A program made the translations under genes and the position numbers. Positions 1 through 8,520 of a stretch of DNA of 56,229 nucleotides are shown piece by piece (position 1 is the first letter of the stretch; the number at the start of each line of letters is the position of its first letter). Origin of the DNA: Croceicoccus hydrothermalis (GTDB lineage: Bacteria > Pseudomonadota > Alphaproteobacteria > Sphingomonadales > Sphingomonadaceae); the NCBI RefSeq assembly GCF_022378335.1, contig NZ_JAIQCI010000029.1:1-56229 (forward strand), written 5' to 3'. A model generated the notes under the pieces. It saw only the letters and a list, made by a program, of their open reading frames with translations. It was not told where the DNA came from and ran no database searches.

Positions 1-15
1 AGGCGTGCGCCTTGA

Positions 16-1224
16 TCAATCAGGCACCGCCACATCGCCGTCCGAACAACACGAAGCGGTAGCCTCATGAATAGGACGGGTTAAAGCAAGGGAGACAAAG
101 ACGAACATGGAGAAACCGAGAAGCCATTGGGAGATCGTCACATCCACGGCTGCGGCTCCAGCAAAGATCCGTGTCGTGTAAAGAAGCGCTAAAGCGACGA
201 CGTCAACCAGCATGCGACGTTTGAGATATAGCGAATAGGCAGTCGTTAAAAATATGTATCCGGCAAGAACGACAATGAACTGCCATCCTAGAAAAGCGCC
301 AATAGCCATCCCAGCCATCAGTAAGCAGAAAGCGACTACCGGTGCTTGTGCTATCGGAACTGCGCCAGAAGCCAAGGGACGTGACTTCTTACTGGGATGA
401 GACCGATCAGATTTCAAATCAAGCAAATCGTTAAATATATAAATCGCAGACGCGCACAAAGAGAATGAGACAAATGCTAGCGTCGCATTTACGAACGCAC
501 TCAATGTCCATAGCTGGGCGGCAAATAGTGGAACGAATATGAGCAAATTCTTCGAATACTGATGGACCCGAAGAGCTTTGATCCACGACGGGAACCGCCG
601 AACTTTGCTTCCCACAATATGCGTTTTACCACGACGAGGTGATAGTTTCCGTGAAAGGCCTGCAGATTGACCAACGATGTATGCATGGCGCGCTTTGCGC
701 CAGACATGGAGATCGTCCGCGCTATTACCAACGTAGTCGAAGTTGCCTTCTCCGAACTTGCTTGAAAGCGCCTCCGCTTTTTGCGATGCGCTAAGGTTAG
801 ATTTTCCATCGGAGGCAAGAACGCTATCGAATAATTCGAGATGGCTTGCAATACCATGAGCGTGCTTATGATCGGCGGCGGTTGCGAGACAAGTCGGGCG
901 CCCCGCATGACGCGCTTCGCGCACGAGCGCCAGAATGTCTTTATTGTAAGGCAAGGTCGAATAGTCGATCTCACAACTATTCGCTAGAGATCTCTTTAAA
1001 GCTGCCTTACCCTTCCTTAAAGATCCGATAGTTTCCAAAATGCCTCTGAGACCGATTGCTACTGTTCCGAAGAAGGACTCGTAGAGGAGGTCTGTTTGGA
1101 CAAGGCTACCGTCAAGATCTACGACGAGTGGAATAGCGTCCTTTTCCAGTGAAACACAGCTATATTCGTAGGACTCGCCCAATTCTTTTACCCCCCTGGT
1201 GAGTTGGCCGGACGCCCTTGGCAA
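16..1224 (-). pseudogene. HAD-UbiA prenyltransferase fusion, C-terminally truncated
   Basis: The protein (402 aa from a TTG codon) starts with a HAD-like phosphatase domain (motif VVDLDGSL near residue 35). A UbiA-type polytopic prenyltransferase domain follows, with the aspartate-rich motif NDLLDLKSD near residue 265 and several hydrophobic segments. Family members, such as decaprenyl-phosphate phosphoribosyltransferase-like enzymes, attach prenyl chains to an acceptor in the inner membrane and usually run to about 480 aa. Homology stops after FVSLAL. The final 25 residues (ending GDVAVPD) are not membrane-like, so the last two transmembrane helices are missing. The start is also uncertain. 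It lies on the island side of the tRNA-Val remnant. I call it a broken gene, but a shortened active form cannot be excluded. Confidence 0.6.
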
Positions 1225-2081
1225 TCGGCAGTAGGAGTTAGTTGCCCGACACCGAGGTATCCGCTCTAACCTGGATTAGAGTTCCTATGGGGGAGGCCTT
1301 CTTGACATGGTCGTGTCAAATCGTATTGCCGCGAGAAATGTGACTGAATCGGATCGGCATCACCAAAATATCGAGGACGCTCGAACGAAGCTTACATCCA
1401 CGAGAACTCGATCACATATTTGAGGTCCGACCGTTAGGCGGCGGCCTCGTTCTCGTGCTTTTCACCTTGGTGGAGGTCCGCAATCGGGCCCCCTTACCGC
1501 CGCTCTATCCATCCATTCTAGACACTAATGCGGTATCCTTCACCCTTCATTTGACACACCACAGCTTGGGGTTCGACGTCGCACTTCATTGAAAATCAGA
1601 CGAGCAATCCGCAGTGATATCACCGCTTATCGGCCAAAGTCGATGTTGGATGGCCAGAGACCATTTGCTCGCTGAACGCGCTGTTCCTTCACTCTGTTCT
1701 GTCGCTGTCCGAAGGCGTTGCCGCCGAGCAGTTAGCGTCGATGCCTGAAGTAAGCGAAGAACGAACTGGCGAATGAATCGCTCTGGGAGAAATGACTGGG
1801 AATTGGCTACGCCGACTACGAGAACCCGGCGGCGTTCGCCGCCAAACTGGACAAGCAATGGCCTGCCTCGATACGCCCTATGGGCCCCGCAACGCAGCCC
1901 CGTTGCTTCAACCGGGCTCATGCGCAACAAAGCGACCGGGATCTAATCCCAGCAAGGAAAGCCGGGGGCACGTCATTTTCTGCAGAGCCAAGTATGCTAG
2001 GAGGCAAGGCTTGGAGGTTCGAATTATCTCTCCCCGTCCATTCTAGATTGCCAATGGCATCGCTCATCCCCCACTTGCAAT
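1225..2081. other. Non-coding island DNA with IS debris
   Basis: There is no intact gene in these 857 bases. They hold a perfect inverted repeat, TTGACA-6 nt-TGTCAA (1302-1319), and a decayed insertion-sequence tail, listed separately. Stop codons occur in all frames and no ORF shows a recognisable family. A GGTTCGAAT motif near 2018 resembles a tRNA T-loop, but its arms do not pair. Confidence 0.6.
1790..1948 (+). pseudogene. Remnant of an IS3-family transposase C-terminus
   Basis: Translation of the plus strand gives YADYENPAAFAAKLDKQ, then WPAS and ATQP in one frame. After a one-base shift it continues VASTGLMRNKATGI and a stop (about 1946-1948). The pattern 'NPAAFAA..LDKQWPAS.RP.G.ATQP.AS..LMRN' is one I recognise from the end of IS3-group OrfB transposases, downstream of the DDE core. 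The upstream catalytic part is absent or too decayed to read. This is a non-functional fossil of an insertion inside the genomic island. The assignment rests on memory of the family, not a search. Confidence 0.5.
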
Positions 2082-3251
2082 TTAGAGGGCTAATGTTGCC
2101 AGAGCATCCTCGGCGTCGTCTCGAACCAGATGCCCATAGTGCTTCTCAATCATAGTCACGCCGGTGCCTGCCAATTGGGCGACTGTAAGGATCGGCAATC
2201 GAGCACGCACGAGGTCCGTGATAACGCTATGCCGGATCGTATAGGCAGATGCAGCGCCCGGCAGTCCAGCGGCCACGACAGCTTCCTTGATCGGGTGTTT
2301 CCACGCATCCTTATGCCAAGGTTCATTTCCGGGCTGAGAGAAAATGTATGCGGTCGGTCGTTTGTTTTTCACCTGCTCAGCGAAGAAGCCAGCGATTATG
2401 GGTGGGAGTGATATTTGTCGCGGGTTGTCGTTCTTGTCGTAGCCGATGATCAAGGACCGGGTGCGTTCATCGAAGTCACCCCCGGTGAGCTTTGCGAGCG
2501 CGCCGGGCCGAAGTGGCAGCATGCAAAGACCCTTCACGAAAGGCTTTGCCTCATCTCCCGTCGCATCAATCAATCGCTTCCGCTCGGCTTTATCGAGATA
2601 CAGCCCGCGAAGCTTGTCGGCACCCTTATAGGGGGTAAGCGCCTCCTGCCATGCAGCATCTGTGTTCGGCGGTCCTAATGTCAGAACTCGGCCTAAAGCA
2701 GCGCGCAAAGGAGACATATCTCGATTGACGGTCGACTTCGCGCGATCCTTCCAGCGCTTTTCTCCCGACTTGCTACGGGATAGCATCGCTGGCGCCTTCT
2801 CAAGCCGCGCGCGCCAGCTGCGAAGATGATGGTTCCGCAACTTGTCGAGTTTCACTTTGGCAATGGGATCGTCATAGACATGACGGCGGAAAACACCCTC
2901 TGCGATCGAATTGGGCTTTTCCTTCAGATAGGCTTCGCAGGCATCCTTCACAGTCACCATGTCGCGGGCAAGTTCACCGCCGGACTCGACAGTTGCAGCC
3001 CATGCCTCCGCGTCGATCTTGGCCTGCTTGAAGACATCGTGACCTGACAGCGTGCCGTAATCGTCCAACCGCTTACGCTTGTTGCGATTGGTATCGGCGT
3101 CGTAGAACCGGGCGAACCACGTGCCACCTGCCGTCTTCCTCGACGGTCGATAGCCCAGGTAAACGCCTTGGCGCAAACGATGCCAATGCGGTTCATCGCC
3201 CGCTCTTGGCTTCAGCTTCTCACGCTCTCCGATACGGCTCAAATCTGGCAT
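2082..3251 (-). CDS. Tyrosine-type site-specific integrase
   Basis: This phage/island integrase (389 aa from the ATG at 3251) has an N-terminal arm-binding part (HWHRLRQGVYLGYR) and a C-terminal tyrosine recombinase domain. The catalytic arginine lies in LRPGAL. The second catalytic pair sits in YTIRHS (about 340), so the usual first histidine of HxxR is replaced by tyrosine. The nucleophile is in KHYGHL (Tyr near 372). It catalyses integration and excision at a tRNA-borne att site, and the tRNA-Val 3' fragment at 3384-3433 lies just upstream of its start. The frame stays open to a GTG at 3386 inside the att sequence, but that extension looks non-coding. The ribosome binding site at 3251 is poor, so the start is not certain. 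Confidence 0.85.
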   Translation of the reverse strand: MPDLSRIGEREKLKPRAGDEPHWHRLRQGVYLGYRPSRKTAGGTWFARFYDADTNRNKRKRLDDYGTLSGHDVFKQAKIDAEAWAATVESGGELARDMVTVKDACEAYLKEKPNSIAEGVFRRHVYDDPIAKVKLDKLRNHHLRSWRARLEKAPAMLSRSKSGEKRWKDRAKSTVNRDMSPLRAALGRVLTLGPPNTDAAWQEALTPYKGADKLRGLYLDKAERKRLIDATGDEAKPFVKGLCMLPLRPGALAKLTGGDFDERTRSLIIGYDKNDNPRQISLPPIIAGFFAEQVKNKRPTAYIFSQPGNEPWHKDAWKHPIKEAVVAAGLPGAASAYTIRHSVITDLVRARLPILTVAQLAGTGVTMIEKHYGHLVRDDAEDALATLAL

Positions 3252-3383
3252 CCACCATCGGTATCGCAAAATCCATGAAAAAACATGAAAAAGATAGGCG
3301 GGCAGCGGCGAACACCGACGGGCATCAAGCCTTGTTTTTATTGCCTTTTCTATTTTCAAGAAAGCGCAGATTCCCGTTAATCC

Positions 3384-3433
3384 CACCCTTCACACGGGTG
3401 GGGTCGCAAGTTCAATCCTTGCCGCGCCCACCA
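3384..3433 (+). repeat. attachment site: 3' half of tRNA-Val(CAC)
   Basis: These 50 bases form the 3' half of a tRNA: anticodon stem CACCC/GGGTG with loop TTCACAC (anticodon CAC), variable loop GGGTC, T-stem GCAAG/CTTGC around TTCAATC, acceptor strand CGCGCCC, discriminator A and encoded CCA (3431-3433). The required 5' half (D-arm and acceptor GGGCGCG) is absent upstream. Duplication of a tRNA 3' end next to an integrase is the standard signature of an att site. From the orientation, the island lies to the left and an intact tRNA-Val should sit at its far end, outside this window. Confidence 0.85.
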
Positions 3434-4352
3434 TCTTTTCAGTGACTTGGAAGAGATGGTGTGCTTTTCCCAACGCACACGAAAGATTTGGGCGAACGTC
3501 CACGACCATAAACAGCGACATCGGCGCAAGAAGATTTGTGCTGTAGTCAGTTCAATGGGTATCGATCTTCCTTAGCGAAGCGGGTGGCTACCGCTTTTTG
3601 CATGTCCTCTTATCAACCTATCCGACGAAAATTGGGTCGTCGAACTCGTCATTTCAGAGCGCGCAACCGGGTCTACGCTTTCCTCCCCAGCTTCGCAGCT
3701 GCCAGCCGGATCGGAATTCTTGGTTACGGCGACCGGGTCGGGTCGAACCATGATTAATGAGCGAAAGCAGGATCGCATGCTTTCAAGATGAAAGCCGGGC
3801 GGAAAAATTCATTGCATGGAATGCATCCAACGTTTCCTGAATGTAAAATTAGCCCGATAATATCAGAGTTCGATCAACGGTCTTCGCCGTTCGGTGCGTA
3901 TATTCTGGCATAGTTTTCGTTCAAATTGCCGTGCTTTAATTTTTAAAGCACGTTGCATCCGCTTTTGCGAAAGCAGCTACCATACGCAGCAGGCCTGTGT
4001 TCATCCCGGAGACAATCGGCAGAATGCCGATATTGCTCGCCAATCAATGTGTATCGAGCGGCGCGGCGTGGATCTCGTGATAGGCGTGGAGCGGCAAGCA
4101 CTCGCCGTTAAGGTTGCATCGCCCGCCGATGATTTCTTTGGCGTACGTTTTACGAGCACATTGCCATCGCGCTCGACAGTAATTGCACCGCCATAGCCAT
4201 TCCCAATGCGGGGCCTGGAATGCGCCATCTCCGCCAAGCTCTCCATCATCCCGGCCTCGATAGAAAATTGTCGAAACCAGACGCCGATTTACCCTGATCC
4301 TCCCGCCGCATTTCAGCAAAGCCACTCTTTTTGCAAACGCCTCGACCGCCGA
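3434..4352. other. Long non-coding stretch right of the att site
   Basis: No convincing gene is present in 919 bases. Short frames overlap one another without recognisable domains. At 4001-4325 on the minus strand, two overlapping frames read as possible fragments of one decayed protein (frames joined near 4140), but I cannot name the family. A weak terminator-like hairpin lies at 3578-3599. Confidence 0.5.
3578..3599 (+). terminator. Weak hairpin plus T-run
   Basis: AAGCGG and CCGCTT pair around a 7-base loop and are followed by a short T-run. It may be the terminator of the original tRNA-Val transcript, about 145 bases downstream of the tRNA end. Confidence 0.35.
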
Positions 4353-4985
4353 TCAGGTCGGCTTTGCAAGGGCGCGCACGTACCGCCGCGCGTCCGAATG
4401 CACCGCCTCTGCGCTTTTTCCGGGTTTATAGAGCCCGGAGCCGAGACCGAAGCCGTCCGCGCCCGCAGCCTGCCAGGCCGGCAGATTATCCGCCTCAATA
4501 CCGCCGACCGCGATTATGCAGGCGGTGTCGGGCAGAACGGCGCGGTGGGCCTTCAGCATGGCCGGACCTGCCGGTTCCGCGGGAAACAGCTTGAGCGCAT
4601 GCGCGCCTGCTTGCAACGCGGCGAAACCCTCGCTCATGGTGAAATAGCCTGGCGCGGACACAAGCCCCAAGGCCACGCTCGCGCGGATCACCTCGGGATC
4701 GGTATTGGGCGAAACGATCAGCGTGCCGCCCGCATCGGCCACCGCCTTTACATCGTCGCGCCGTAGCACGGTGCCCGCGCCTACCACCGCGCTGCCTTTC
4801 AGCTGGCGCGCAAGAAGCGCAATGCTCTGAAGAGGGTCCGGCGAATTAAGCGGAACTTCGAGGATCGTGATCCCCGCCTCGATCAGGGCTTCGCCGATGA
4901 GCGGCGCATCCGCCGGGGTCACACCGCGCAGGATCGCGACCAGCGGGCATTGTTCGAATGCATCTGCGAATGCCGGAACGTTCAT
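4353..4985 (-). CDS. dgoA: 2-dehydro-3-deoxy-6-phosphogalactonate aldolase
   Basis: This class I aldolase (210 aa) of the KDPG/KDPGal family splits 2-keto-3-deoxy-6-phosphogalactonate into pyruvate and glyceraldehyde 3-phosphate, the last step of the De Ley-Doudoroff pathway. Visible active-site residues are Arg20 (ILRG), Glu43 (LEVPLN) and the Schiff-base Lys132 (ALKLFPAE), with the phosphate-binding GG motif in AVGGIE. Length is normal for the family. Its ATG overlaps the end of dgoK by 4 bases, so the two are translationally coupled and act on successive intermediates. KDPG aldolase activity cannot be excluded, but the dgoK partner supports the galactose branch. Confidence 0.9.
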   Translation of the reverse strand: MNVPAFADAFEQCPLVAILRGVTPADAPLIGEALIEAGITILEVPLNSPDPLQSIALLARQLKGSAVVGAGTVLRRDDVKAVADAGGTLIVSPNTDPEVIRASVALGLVSAPGYFTMSEGFAALQAGAHALKLFPAEPAGPAMLKAHRAVLPDTACIIAVGGIEADNLPAWQAAGADGFGLGSGLYKPGKSAEAVHSDARRYVRALAKPT

Positions 4986-5860
4986 GCCAGTCTTTTCCTC
5001 ATTTCGCGGATACCGGCGACGAAGGCGGCATCGCCATCGACCGCCTTGGCGCGCGCGCCCGTCACCTTGATCGCCATGCCATAGAGTTTTGCGAGCGCGC
5101 CCTCCGCTATGACATGAATGTCCTGGCCTGCGGCGAGTGTGCGCGATCCGACGTCGGCGCCGATCAGGATCCCGCTGGCAAAGGATGCGGCGTCCTCTTG
5201 TTCAAGGCGGCCGAAAAGTTGCCGGGAGCGTACTTCGAACAGGGCAGCCGCAAGATCGCAGGCGCCCAGGCCCCGTCGTACACCGTCGCGAAACGCTTCG
5301 CCAGCCGTTACCGGAGCGCGCAGGGTATCGGAGAGGATACCCTCTGCCTGCAGCAAGGCAAACAACTCCCCCGTCATGGCGGTCGTGAAATCGACAATGC
5401 GCCCCTCTTGCGCATGGACCCATTTGCAATGCGTGCCCGGCTGGCAGAAATAGGCATCGAACGGGGCATATCCGGCACCGATCGCGCCCAGAAGCTGAAT
5501 CTCCTCGCCCCGCATCACATCCACCCGGTCGCGACCGTCAACCGCGATACCCGGTATGAGCACGACGCCGGAAATCGGGCTCACCACCCCGTATGCAAGG
5601 GTGTCCAGCCCGGCCGGCACGCCGACATAGGGTACGTCGCACCACCCCTTGGTCGATCCGACCATGCCACCTGCCAGGATGGGCAGATCTCCGAACTCGG
5701 CACGGATCGCGAGGATTTCGTCGTCCCATTCCGCGCCCATGGACAATACGCCCTTGTCGTCCTGCCGGGTGCGAAGAACATGACCGCCCTGATCGATCAG
5801 ATAGATGCGACGATTGGTCGTTCCCCAGTCGATCGCGATGTAACAGTCGTCGTCCTGCAT
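4982..5860 (-). CDS. dgoK: 2-dehydro-3-deoxygalactonokinase
   Basis: This 292-aa sugar kinase of the DgoK family phosphorylates 2-keto-3-deoxygalactonate with ATP, giving the substrate of the DgoA aldolase encoded directly downstream. The N-terminus carries the phosphate-binding signature AIDWGTTNRR (residues 9-18) and the protein has full family length. It begins a two-gene operon (dgoK-dgoA). No regulator or dehydratase of the pathway is adjacent. The nearest related genes are the UxaA/TRAP set at the right end of the window. Confidence 0.9.
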   Translation of the reverse strand: MQDDDCYIAIDWGTTNRRIYLIDQGGHVLRTRQDDKGVLSMGAEWDDEILAIRAEFGDLPILAGGMVGSTKGWCDVPYVGVPAGLDTLAYGVVSPISGVVLIPGIAVDGRDRVDVMRGEEIQLLGAIGAGYAPFDAYFCQPGTHCKWVHAQEGRIVDFTTAMTGELFALLQAEGILSDTLRAPVTAGEAFRDGVRRGLGACDLAAALFEVRSRQLFGRLEQEDAASFASGILIGADVGSRTLAAGQDIHVIAEGALAKLYGMAIKVTGARAKAVDGDAAFVAGIREMRKRLA

Positions 5861-6012
5861 CTCACAACGCTTTCACGGCCGGTTCGCTCGTTTCAGGGTT
5901 TGGGCAGGGCATGGGCCGGCTTTACCTCCACAACGTGCCGGACAAAAGGCCGCGCGCGGCTTGGTCAACGGCGCTATTACCAACGATCCGTGAACGATAG
6001 CGATAGAGAGGA

Positions 6013-6088
6013 TGGTGAGCCCTGCTGGGTTCGAACCAGCGACCTACTGATTAAAAGTCAGTTGCTCTACCGACTGAGCTAAGGGCCC
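6013..6088 (-). tRNA. tRNA-Lys (anticodon TTT)
   Basis: Read on the minus strand, the gene starts GGGCCCTTAGCTCAG, has D-loop GTCGGTAGA, anticodon loop CTTTTAA (anticodon TTT), T-loop TTCGAAC and ends with encoded CCA. All four stems pair (acceptor GGGCCCT with AGGGCTC, one G-T). Its length is 76 bases including CCA. It reads lysine AAA/AAG codons. Confidence 0.96.
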
Positions 6089-6125
6089 GACCATGCGGCG
6101 CAGTTACGCAGGCGCGGCGCGTGGG

Positions 6126-6620
6126 TCAAGACGCTTGCTTCAAAACTCTTGCGCAAAGATGGCCGACCGACAACCCCGACACCGGATCGCGCCAGTCCCG
6201 CGCAATAGCGCAGGCGGGCCGCAGCACGAAATCACGCCCCCGGAATTGCGCATGCGGAATGGTCAGCCGCCGGTCGTTCCAACGCCCCCCGGACCACAGC
6301 ACGATATCGAGGTCGAGCGTGCGTGCGCGCCATTTTTGCCCGACCCTGCGCCGTCCGAAATCCCGTTCGATCCCATGCAACAGGCTCAGCAATGCCGGCG
6401 GGTCGAGCGCGGTTTCCACCACCACCGCGGCATTGGCATAGCGGCGCAGCGAAGGGCCGACCGGATCGCTAGCCATGATACGGGACCGCGCGATCACCCG
6501 CGTCCCGCCCGTGTCCAGCCGCGCCATCGCGGCCACGACGACGCGCGGCGGTGCGCCCATGGCGGGATGCCTCACATTGCTGCCCAGCGCCACGAGATAG
6601 CGCCAGGGCGGCTCAGACAT
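6126..6620 (-). CDS. folK: 2-amino-4-hydroxy-6-hydroxymethyldihydropteridine pyrophosphokinase
   Basis: HPPK transfers pyrophosphate from ATP to 6-hydroxymethyl-7,8-dihydropterin in folate synthesis. Recognisable are the N-terminal LVALGSN, the ATP-binding segment RARTLDLDIVLW and the following IPHAQFRGRDFVL (family HPR.xxRxFVL). I chose ATG 6620 (164 aa) because it overlaps the preceding gene's stop as ATGTCTGA. An ATG three codons earlier is also possible. It is the downstream partner of aguB in a tight two-gene unit. Confidence 0.92.
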   Translation of the reverse strand: MSEPPWRYLVALGSNVRHPAMGAPPRVVVAAMARLDTGGTRVIARSRIMASDPVGPSLRRYANAAVVVETALDPPALLSLLHGIERDFGRRRVGQKWRARTLDLDIVLWSGGRWNDRRLTIPHAQFRGRDFVLRPACAIARDWRDPVSGLSVGHLCARVLKQAS

Positions 6621-7467
6621 CCTCGGCAAGCCGCCGGTAAAGCTCGGGCCGGCGGTCGCGGAAAAATCCCATGCCGGCCCGGTGCCGTGCCGCCCGCGAA
6701 AGGTCGAGCGTGGCGGTCAGCGCGCCGCTTTCCTCGCGCCCGAAATCGGCCAGCATGTCGCCCCATTCGTCGCAGATGAAGCTGTGGCCGTAGAACGTCT
6801 GCTGCTCGCCTTCGCGGCCGATGCGGTTGGCGGCGATGACCGGCATGCAATTGGACACCGCATGGCCGATCATCGCGCGGCGCCACATGCGGCTGGTGTC
6901 GAGATCGGCGTCATAGGGTTCGGACCCGATAGCGGTCGGGTAGAACAGGATTTCCGCCCCCATCAACGCCATGGCCCGCGCGGTTTCCGGATACCACTGG
7001 TCCCAGCATATGCCGACACCGATGCGCGTGCCGAACAGGTCCCATACCTTGAACCCGCTATTGCCGGGCCGGAAATAGTATTTTTCCTCGTACCCCGGTC
7101 CGTCGGGAATATGGCTCTTGCGATAGGTGCCCATGATGTCGCCATCGGCGTCGATCATGGCCAGCGTATTGTAATAATGGTGGCCATCCCGCTCGAAAAA
7201 GCTGGTCGGGATCGCGATTTTCAGCGTCCGGGCGAGCGCGCGCATGGCGATGACCGAGGGGTGCTCCGCCGTGGGGCGGGCGAGCGCGAAAAGCGCCTCG
7301 TCCTCCTCCCGGCAAAAGTAGGGGCCGGAAAACAGTTCGGGCGGCAGGACGATTTGCGCCCCCTTGGTGGCGGCATCCTCAACCAGCGCGGAAATCCTGG
7401 CGATATTGTCCTGCTCGTCATGGGAGGCGAGCGTGCATTGCAATGCGGCGACGGTGATCTGTGTCAT
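6613..7467 (-). CDS. aguB: N-carbamoylputrescine amidase
   Basis: A nitrilase-superfamily amidase (284 aa) that hydrolyses N-carbamoylputrescine to putrescine, CO2 and ammonia in the arginine-decarboxylase route to polyamines. The catalytic triad is clear: Glu44 (PPELF), Lys117 (RKSHIPDGPGY) and Cys154 (GICWDQWYPE). The KSHIPDGPGYEEKYYF stretch and GICWDQWYPE are characteristic of the AguB branch. No agmatine deiminase (aguA) is adjacent, so its partner must be elsewhere. Confidence 0.9.
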   Translation of the reverse strand: MTQITVAALQCTLASHDEQDNIARISALVEDAATKGAQIVLPPELFSGPYFCREEDEALFALARPTAEHPSVIAMRALARTLKIAIPTSFFERDGHHYYNTLAMIDADGDIMGTYRKSHIPDGPGYEEKYYFRPGNSGFKVWDLFGTRIGVGICWDQWYPETARAMALMGAEILFYPTAIGSEPYDADLDTSRMWRRAMIGHAVSNCMPVIAANRIGREGEQQTFYGHSFICDEWGDMLADFGREESGALTATLDLSRAARHRAGMGFFRDRRPELYRRLAEDV

Positions 7468-7520
7468 GCGCCCTCAAATATGAACCCGCGCGGGCGAAGT
7501 CCACCACCGCCGCGATTGCA

Positions 7521-8375
7521 TCACGGACGCTTGCGGAACAGCAAGGTCATGCGGTCGCTCTCCCCAATGGGGCCAAGCTCTGCCTGACGCTCTGACGCAA
7601 AGCTTGGGGCCAGTTCCCAGACCCCCTTGGGATGATCGGCCGTATCGCGCGCGTTGGCGTTGATCTCGCTCGTCGCGACAAGGTCGAAACCATGCGCCTC
7701 GACCAGCGCGATCACGTCCTGCTGCCGCAGATAGCCCATGTTGCCGTCGGTGTAGGACGCAGGCGCCCACGGCTTTGCCCGGTGCTGCACGATACCCAGC
7801 ATCCCATCGTCGGCGAGCAATTCGCGGATCCGGACCAGCTCCCCATGAAGGACGCCCGACCGGTGCAGATTGTGCATTTCGCGGAAGATCAGCGCGCGAT
7901 CCACCTTGCCTTCATAAGCATCGAGCGCCTCGTCATCCGATGCCATGGCCGTCATCGGCGCACCTGAAAGATTCCATCCCGGCGCGCTTTCGGCAAACTT
8001 GCCCGGCAGGCCGGCGAAATATTCGGCAAAGCGTTCGTTATCGGAATTGCTCGCATAGGGGGTGAGGCCGATATAGCGCCCCTCCGCTCCCAGATATGGG
8101 GCCAGCACCCGCGTGTACCATCCGCCGGCAGGCATGTAATCGATCACCGTCATCCCCGGCTTTACGTCAAAGAACGCGAGCGTTTGGGCGTGATGGCGAT
8201 AGGGGTCGCGCGCGCTGTCCTCCGCCCGGACGGGGGCGGACAAGGCCGCCTTCATCGCGGGGTCGGCGGCGGCGGCAGCCATCGTGCCCTTCCCATGATG
8301 GTCCGCCATCGCGGGCGCCGTCAGCAGCGCGAGCGGCGCGGCGGCAAGCAGCATTGTCGTGGACAGGCTCTTCAT
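7521..8375 (-). CDS. Secreted class I SAM-dependent methyltransferase-like protein
   Basis: The 284-aa protein has a clear signal peptide (MKSLSTTMLLAAAPLALLTA, cleavage after APAMA) followed by a methyltransferase-like fold. The glycine-rich motif I is altered to VIDYMPAGGWYTRVLAPYLG, with a downstream acidic/adenine-binding region (RYIGLTPYAS). Homologous periplasmic 'methyltransferases' are common in sphingomonads, but their substrate, and how SAM would be available outside the cytoplasm, are unknown. The gene is monocistronic and divergent from msrA. No function is assigned beyond the fold. Confidence 0.75.
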   Translation of the reverse strand: MKSLSTTMLLAAAPLALLTAPAMADHHGKGTMAAAAADPAMKAALSAPVRAEDSARDPYRHHAQTLAFFDVKPGMTVIDYMPAGGWYTRVLAPYLGAEGRYIGLTPYASNSDNERFAEYFAGLPGKFAESAPGWNLSGAPMTAMASDDEALDAYEGKVDRALIFREMHNLHRSGVLHGELVRIRELLADDGMLGIVQHRAKPWAPASYTDGNMGYLRQQDVIALVEAHGFDLVATSEINANARDTADHPKGVWELAPSFASERQAELGPIGESDRMTLLFRKRP

Positions 8376-8520
8376 CGGGTTTCCCTTCCCTCAATGGTTC
8401 GGCAATCGTTGCGATGGCGCAGAGTAGGCCCGCCATGCGGCAAGGCAAGCGCCATCCTTCGTGCATGCTGGCATTCGTGCGCGCGCGTTCCTATCTCTGC
8501 GGTCAAAGGAGACTGACGAT

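Noticed and set aside
2011..2046. tRNA-like 3' end (GGTTCGAAT and CCCCGTCCA) in the island
   Set aside because: T-stem arms do not pair properly and no anticodon arm is found upstream; chance similarity or a decayed fragment.
4958..6082. A 374-codon plus-strand open frame opposite dgoK
   Set aside because: Its end runs through the tRNA-Lys gene, and the opposite strand encodes a full-length DgoK.
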